64,000 nucleotides of DNA. Source: Symbiodinium kawagutii. Lineage: Eukaryota > Sar > Dinophyceae > Suessiales > Symbiodiniaceae. The notes beneath the pieces are model-generated. The model saw only the letters and a program-made list of their open reading frames with translations, had not been told where the DNA came from and did not search any database. The position numbers and the translations under genes are program-made. Positions within the stretch are counted from its first letter, which is position 1. Each line of letters begins with the position of its first letter. The stretch spans positions 112,326-176,325 of the forward strand of contig VSDK01026443.1 of the NCBI GenBank assembly GCA_009767595.1, in the 5' to 3' direction. Below are positions 60,059 through 64,000 of the stretch, in pieces.

Positions 60059-61639
60059 TTGTTCGATGGCGTCGGCAGCCTTCGGGTTGCGGCTGATTGC
60101 CTGCGCTGCAATGTCCTAGGGCATGTGTCCGTTGAATGCCATGAGCCTTGCCAGCGTGTCGTAGAAGCCCATTTCCCTCAGGTCATCAAAGTACCTGACG
60201 TAGCAGCAGTCTCCGATGAAATGGTCCGAAAATGGGCCCAACAGTTCTCCCAAATAGGACTTGTAGTTTTAGGAGCTGGGCCACCCTGCCAGGGTGTGTC
60301 GGGGCTAAATGCCTCCCGCAAGGGTGCACTCCGGGACCGTAGGAGTTGCCTTTTCCAACACGTGCCGCGTGTCAGAGCCATGCCCAAGAAGTGGTTTCCG
60401 TGGGCTCAAGTTCGCTCACTGATGGAGTCGGTGGCCTCCATGGATCCACAAGATGAGAGCATCATGAGTTCTTCGTTTGGTGCCTCGCCTTGGGCAATTG
60501 ATGCCAAAGGTATCTCTTTAGCCCGCAGACCGCGTCTGTACTGGCTTGATTGGGAGCTGAACTCAGACATTGGAGCAGAGGTCACCCCGCATCCGGACTC
60601 CCGTGGTTGCGTTACTTTAATGGCCGATTTAAAAGCTCCTGTGTTTTTGACTCCTGGGTGGAGTTTTGCTGGTAGCCCCCCGCTGCCGACTTTTACCACT
60701 TCTCGCCCTCAACAGAAACCAGGATATAAACCTGCTGGTTTGTCCTCCTGTTCGGAGTCTGACAAGCAACGATGGGCAGAAGATGAGCATCGTTTTCCGC
60801 CATATCAATATCGGTCTGAGAATTGTTTGAAGGATGGGGCGGGAAACCTTCGGGTGCCCAACATCCGTGAACGTGAGGTCATCATGGGGTTCCCAAAGGA
60901 CTACACCCTGCCATGCGTGGGTAAAAGCGAACAAGGTAGCCAAGCTCATCTTGATTTGCGGCTCACCATGATAGGAAATTCATGGAACGTCAGTGTGGTG
61001 GCATGGCTATTGTCCCAACTTGGTTCCATTCTCGGCTTGAACCCTTCCTTGACTGTACAGCAAATTGTGGAGCGAACATCTCCTGGATGCACCAAAGATT
61101 TTCAAAGTTTTTTGCTTCGTCCCTACATGCAGCAACATCGAAAGGTCACTCACCTGGCCTCTGAAAAGCTGCTTGTACACAAGCTTTTAACTATGGTGTC
61201 TATCAAGGGTGAAGACATCCAGATACAAAGTTCTTCAGATGATTTGGTTAAGTATCAGCGCTTGCGAGCCAGCGTGCCAGCTGCCTTATGGCGTTGGCGA
61301 ACCGTCGCGGGATGGCACTGGAGTGGCTCAAAAGAGCACATCAATGTGCTAGAACTCCGAGCTGTTTTAACAGCTCTGCGCTGGCGCCTTGAAAGACAAG
61401 GTGTTGTGAAGGCCAAATTCATTCATATGATTGATTCTCTGGTCGTTTTACATTCTCTCAGTCGCGGCCGTTCAAGCAGCTGTAAGCTTCGCAGGACCCT
61501 TCTTCGAATCAATGCCCTCCTGTTGGCTACTCACTCCTCTGGAGTGTGGGCTTATGTCCACACAAAACAGAACCCTGCGGATAAACCAAGCCGCAGGCCA
61601 CTCAAACGTAAGTGGACCAATGCCAAAAAGGCAGCTTGA
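60059..61639 (+). CDS. C5 cytosine DNA methyltransferase fused to RNase H
   Basis: The frame is open from 60014; GLFDGVGSLRVAADC (AdoMet motif I) starts three codons before the first possible TTG start, so translation probably enters by frameshift from the RT frame. Further C5 methyltransferase motifs in order: GAGPPCQGVSG with the catalytic Cys near 60281 (IV), MESV near 60422 (VI, usually ENV), ARRPRLYWL near 60516 (VIII), REREVIMGFPKDYT near 60868 (IX) and TMIGNSWNVSVVAWLL near 60965 (X). The set looks complete. About 100 residues later comes RNase H: EHINVLELRAVLTALRW near 61336 (Glu), HMIDSLVVLHSLSRG near 61423 (Asp) and HTKQNPADKPSR near 61559 (Asp). The methyltransferase could methylate new element DNA. 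It ends in TGA at 61637, overlapping the recombinase start. Confidence 0.92.
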   Translation: MFDGVGSLRVAADCLRCNVLGHVSVECHEPCQRVVEAHFPQVIKVPDVAAVSDEMVRKWAQQFSQIGLVVLGAGPPCQGVSGLNASRKGALRDRRSCLFQHVPRVRAMPKKWFPWAQVRSLMESVASMDPQDESIMSSSFGASPWAIDAKGISLARRPRLYWLDWELNSDIGAEVTPHPDSRGCVTLMADLKAPVFLTPGWSFAGSPPLPTFTTSRPQQKPGYKPAGLSSCSESDKQRWAEDEHRFPPYQYRSENCLKDGAGNLRVPNIREREVIMGFPKDYTLPCVGKSEQGSQAHLDLRLTMIGNSWNVSVVAWLLSQLGSILGLNPSLTVQQIVERTSPGCTKDFQSFLLRPYMQQHRKVTHLASEKLLVHKLLTMVSIKGEDIQIQSSSDDLVKYQRLRASVPAALWRWRTVAGWHWSGSKEHINVLELRAVLTALRWRLERQGVVKAKFIHMIDSLVVLHSLSRGRSSSCKLRRTLLRINALLLATHSSGVWAYVHTKQNPADKPSRRPLKRKWTNAKKAA

Positions 61640-62671
61640 AGCCCACAGCCAGGAGGAGCGTGCAAAAGTTCGGAGAGAAATGGGTACTTTGCGAAGTTTA
61701 ACTGTACAGCCTGTCACTAGGGAGAGATATACAATGGCCAAAGAGCGTTTTTTCCAATATCTCAAGGATGAAAAAATCCACCTTCCAACTGCTGCTCCTG
61801 CTTTGGACGCAGTTGTTGCTGACTATTTGGAGCATCTATGGGCCTCCGGTGAGGGACGGTCCCATGCTTCGAATATATTAGCAGCTTTGCAGGACAGTCA
61901 ACCTCAACTCAAAGGAAAGCTAGCTCAAAGCTGGCGTCTTTTAAAGACTTGGACGACTCACGAAGTTCCCAATCGAGCTCCCCCCTTCCCAAGGGAGGTG
62001 GTTGATGCTCTTGTCGGCTATGCCCTTTTTAAACAAGATAGTTTATTTGCCCTTAGTTTGCTGATTGGTTTTCACGCTCTCCTGAGAACTGGAGAAATTT
62101 TGGGACTTCGCAAATCCCATTTCACTATTTCCAATCCCTCAGGGCCAGCTGTCATCTCTTTAGGATTGACAAAGTCTGGCAAACGCGCTGGCGCAGCGGA
62201 ATTAGTCACCTTGCATGACCAAGATGTTTGCCGCCGCATCGCCCAGTGGCTGTCTCTACGATCAACCAGAGCATCACTAACTGGACCTAGCCATAAGTGG
62301 CGACAGCAATTCGCCCAGGCTCTGCATGCACTCGGATTTGATCATTGGGATTTTCGCCCCTATTCGCTTCGGCGAGGGGGGCAACTTTCTACTTCCAACA
62401 GCATGGTTCTTTAGACCGCTTGCTTTTGGCCGGTCGTTGGCAAAATGCCAAGACCGCGCGTCTGTACATAAACGACGGCTTAGCTGTGTTGGCCCAGTTG
62501 TCTTTGACATGGTCTCCTTTTAGCAGAAGCATGAGAGGCCAGTATCTGGCAACCCTTTCAAAGCCATTGCCAAAACTTGAGCAAGGCGCTCCGCAGGGCA
62601 GGGAAACGCGGAAGAAAGCACGAAAGCCTAAACCTCCACGCAAACCGCAGAGAAAAAAGAGAGTGATCTGA
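61620..62671 (+). CDS. Tyrosine recombinase, frameshifted in G run
   Basis: ATG at 61620 (MPKRQLEAHSQEERAK). An N-terminal SAM-like core-binding domain (RERYTMAKERFFQYLKDEK, ADYLEHLWASG) is followed by the catalytic domain: FHALLRTGEILGLRKSHF near 62070 (box I Arg), RPYSLRRGG near 62359 (box II Arg), then in the next frame ATFYFQQHGSLDRLL and GRWQNAKTARLYI (Trp and candidate nucleophile Tyr). The change of frame falls in a six-G run at 62376-62381, where seven G would keep one frame. The reading then stays open to TGA 62669-62671, ending in a basic KARKPKPPRKPQRKKR tail. It should integrate circular element DNA. Either this copy is damaged or the run is mis-sequenced. Confidence 0.88.
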
Positions 62672-62933
62672 GATCACCTGTGTGCTGGGTTTGGATTATC
62701 ATTTGCTAGGGCTTGGCCTGGCATTTGGTAGTGGCCCTGGTATACTTGGCCCCGGTTAACTGTAGGGTTTGGCCTTGTTTTCCGAGGGGTATGCCGCACA
62801 CCCATTTTGAATTTGCTGGCTTTCGAGAGGAGGTATTTCGTTCCCTTTTTTGCTATTTAATTTTCTTTTTTAGACAAAAGCGGCCTTGCAGAGCAAAAAA
62901 GAGTGGTGCTTTGAGAACTGTGAGTCTTTGTAT
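62672..62933 (+). other. 3' untranslated region of the retroelement
   Basis: No ORF. G/T-rich TGGCCTGG and TTGGCC pieces give way to a pyrimidine-rich TTTTTTGCTATTTAATTTTC stretch near 62847-62870. The second copy then starts with no intervening host DNA. Confidence 0.6.
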
Positions 62934-64000
62934 TTACGGTTTCGGAATTAAAGAGGAACAGTTTGAATCAACCAGTCTTTCCTATCGCAGTTTCGGCTTA
63001 AATGGATAGAGGGGGGCCGCACCATTTAGTGCACTCTTGTGGGTGCCTGGTGTGTGCCTCCTTTCGCCGGCTGCACCATCTGGCTCTCTCTCCTTTGTCT
63101 CGAGAGGGGTTAGCCCAGCTGGCAGTGCGGCGTGTCCGGGAACTCTACGTGGAGTTTTTGGACTACAACGAAAGGGTGGCACCAGAGTCTGTGGCAGCAA
63201 CCACCTGCCCCTGTGGACCTGCCGTGTCCTGCACTTGGAGGAAATCAGCCTCCTGATCCCGTGCCCGAGAAAGCGGCACCTGCTGTAACTCCTGTGCCAG
63301 GGAGTGAATCTGCAAAGGAGGAGAAGGAGGACAAGGGACCCCTCCGGGAAAAACCTGCTGAGAAAAAGAAGAAAGAGAAAAAGCACAAGGTGAAGAAGGA
63401 TCGCACTGAGAAGGCCCGCCGGAAAGAAAAAGGAGGCAAGGAAGTGAAGGAGGCCAGCCAAGAAAAAGAGAAGGCCTCGTCTTCTCGTCCTGCCCGTCAT
63501 AGCCCAGCGGTTAGTTGCCCTGAAAGCTCCGGAGAAAGGAGCCCTTCTCTTCCTCAAGCGCCTCCTGTGAGCCCCGTGGAGGAAACAGTGGCTCGTGAGC
63601 TGGAAGAGAGAGAGGATCGAAGAGCTCGACACTCCAGCAGTGGAGACTCCAGGTCACCTTCGCGGAGAAGAAGTCCCAGGCCAGGTCCTGCACTTAGGGA
63701 GCGTGAGCGGTCCCCTTCCGCTCGACGAGATAGCCGAGAACCTGAGCCGAGGAGTTCATCCGGTCATCTCCGTCCCCCAGAACCAGTTGGACCTCCACCT
63801 GGTTACTTTGCGGACCCGCCTTGGTACTCGTCTTGGTGGAGATCTTCCCAAGGAAAAGGCAAGAGGAAAAGAGAAAGAGGTGAGGACATCGCTCGCTTTG
63901 GACCTGATCCGAAGCGGAAGGCAGAGAGACTCCGAAAAAGTAGATGAGACGAAGGCCAGCTGCTGCTGGTCTCCATAGGCCAGCCGCTTCCCAAACTCCC
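62934..64000 (+). mobile_element. Second head-to-tail copy of the retroelement, truncated by window
   Basis: Aligns to 55688 onward with a constant offset of 7246, changing to 7288 after a 42-bp segment (about 63169-63211) that copy 1 lacks. Otherwise nearly identical, with a few substitutions such as GTGTCCGGGAA for GTGGCCGGGGA. Contains the short 5' ORF (63002-63256), the SR-rich ORF (63132-63947) and the ATG of the Gag-like ORF at 63944, overlapping as ATGA. Confidence 0.92.
63132..63947 (+). CDS. SR/lysine-rich Gag-like ORF1, second copy
   Basis: 271 codons, the same protein as ORF1 of copy 1 with 14 extra residues near the N-terminus. The basic, SR and PPWYSSWW sections are conserved. 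The in-frame length difference suggests both forms stayed readable when they diverged. Confidence 0.65.
   Translation: MSGNSTWSFWTTTKGWHQSLWQQPPAPVDLPCPALGGNQPPDPVPEKAAPAVTPVPGSESAKEEKEDKGPLREKPAEKKKKEKKHKVKKDRTEKARRKEKGGKEVKEASQEKEKASSSRPARHSPAVSCPESSGERSPSLPQAPPVSPVEETVARELEEREDRRARHSSSGDSRSPSRRRSPRPGPALRERERSPSARRDSREPEPRSSSGHLRPPEPVGPPPGYFADPPWYSSWWRSSQGKGKRKRERGEDIARFGPDPKRKAERLRKSR

Larger units (their letters stand above)
55688..62933 (+). mobile_element. DIRS-like tyrosine-recombinase retroelement with C5 methyltransferase
   Basis: The unit starts at TTACGGTTTCGGAATTAAAG and ends where the same sequence restarts at 62934. Order on the plus strand: short Cys/His frame and SR-rich ORF, Gag-like ORF, reverse transcriptase, C5 cytosine methyltransferase with the main part of RNase H, tyrosine recombinase, and a 3' untranslated stretch. 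The recombinase replaces a DDE integrase, which places it in the DIRS-like group; such elements are thought to replicate through circular DNA and insert without target duplication. Retroelements with captured C5 methyltransferases have been reported from dinoflagellates. The recombinase frame has a one-base break in a G run, so this copy may be inactive unless that is a sequence error. The insertion point is AT-rich DNA, probably intronic. Confidence 0.9.

Noticed and set aside
60059..61300. Methyltransferase as an independent host Dnmt gene
   Set aside because: It has no introns, directly abuts RT and RNase H frames, and lies between element repeats, so it belongs to the retroelement.

Overview
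The window looks like nuclear DNA of a dinoflagellate. The supporting signs are: many very short exons (about 22-102 nt) separated by introns of 0.2-4 kb; acceptors that are almost always AG followed by G; donors that are more often GC than GT; genes all on one strand; abundant simple repeats and foldback elements; and a retroelement carrying a cytosine-C5 methyltransferase, a combination reported in Symbiodinium-type dinoflagellates. No species is assigned. No tRNA, rRNA, CRISPR array or bacterial-type operon was seen.

Long open frames are absent from 1-55.7 kb, and almost every ATG frame there is chance or a microsatellite. Reading the GC-rich islands for splice sites, phase and protein motifs instead recovers three spliced plus-strand genes. 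(1) About 15.2-27.1 kb: a HAD-fold-like protein (signatures VTNAD, ISARKLF, AWKREAF, LGDSAAEM, VKFKEMPS). A chain of phase-compatible, proline-rich candidate exons lies upstream at 3.3-13.1 kb. (2) About 32.3-46.6 kb: a Fe(II)/2-oxoglutarate oxygenase-like enzyme of the AsaB/CmcJ/GA4-desaturase type, with thirteen core exons and a candidate first exon resembling a mitochondrial presequence. (3) About 49.8-54.7 kb and continuing: a KCTD-type BTB domain protein.

Introns and spacers hold three families of short inverted-repeat elements. Family A is about 95-190 bp with TTTCTCAA/TTGAGAAA ends and a GGGGTACCCC core. Family B is about 105-130 bp with TGGGTCAA/TTGACCCA ends. Family C is about 105 bp with GGTTGGTGG/CCACCAACC ends. 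One B copy sits inside an A copy. There are also (CAA)n, (CAT)n, (AAGT)n, AT-rich arrays and one assembly gap.

From 55.69 kb the window holds a 7.25-kb DIRS-like tyrosine-recombinase retroelement, followed head-to-tail by the start of a second copy that runs off the end. Its order is: small basic/SR-rich ORF, Gag-like ORF, reverse transcriptase, C5 methyltransferase with RNase H, tyrosine recombinase. The most striking point is that the methyltransferase appears to be inserted inside the RNase H domain: the first RNase H strand (SDAS) ends the RT frame and the remaining RNase H motifs follow the methyltransferase. The element lies downstream of the last recognised KCTD exon, probably in an intron of that gene.
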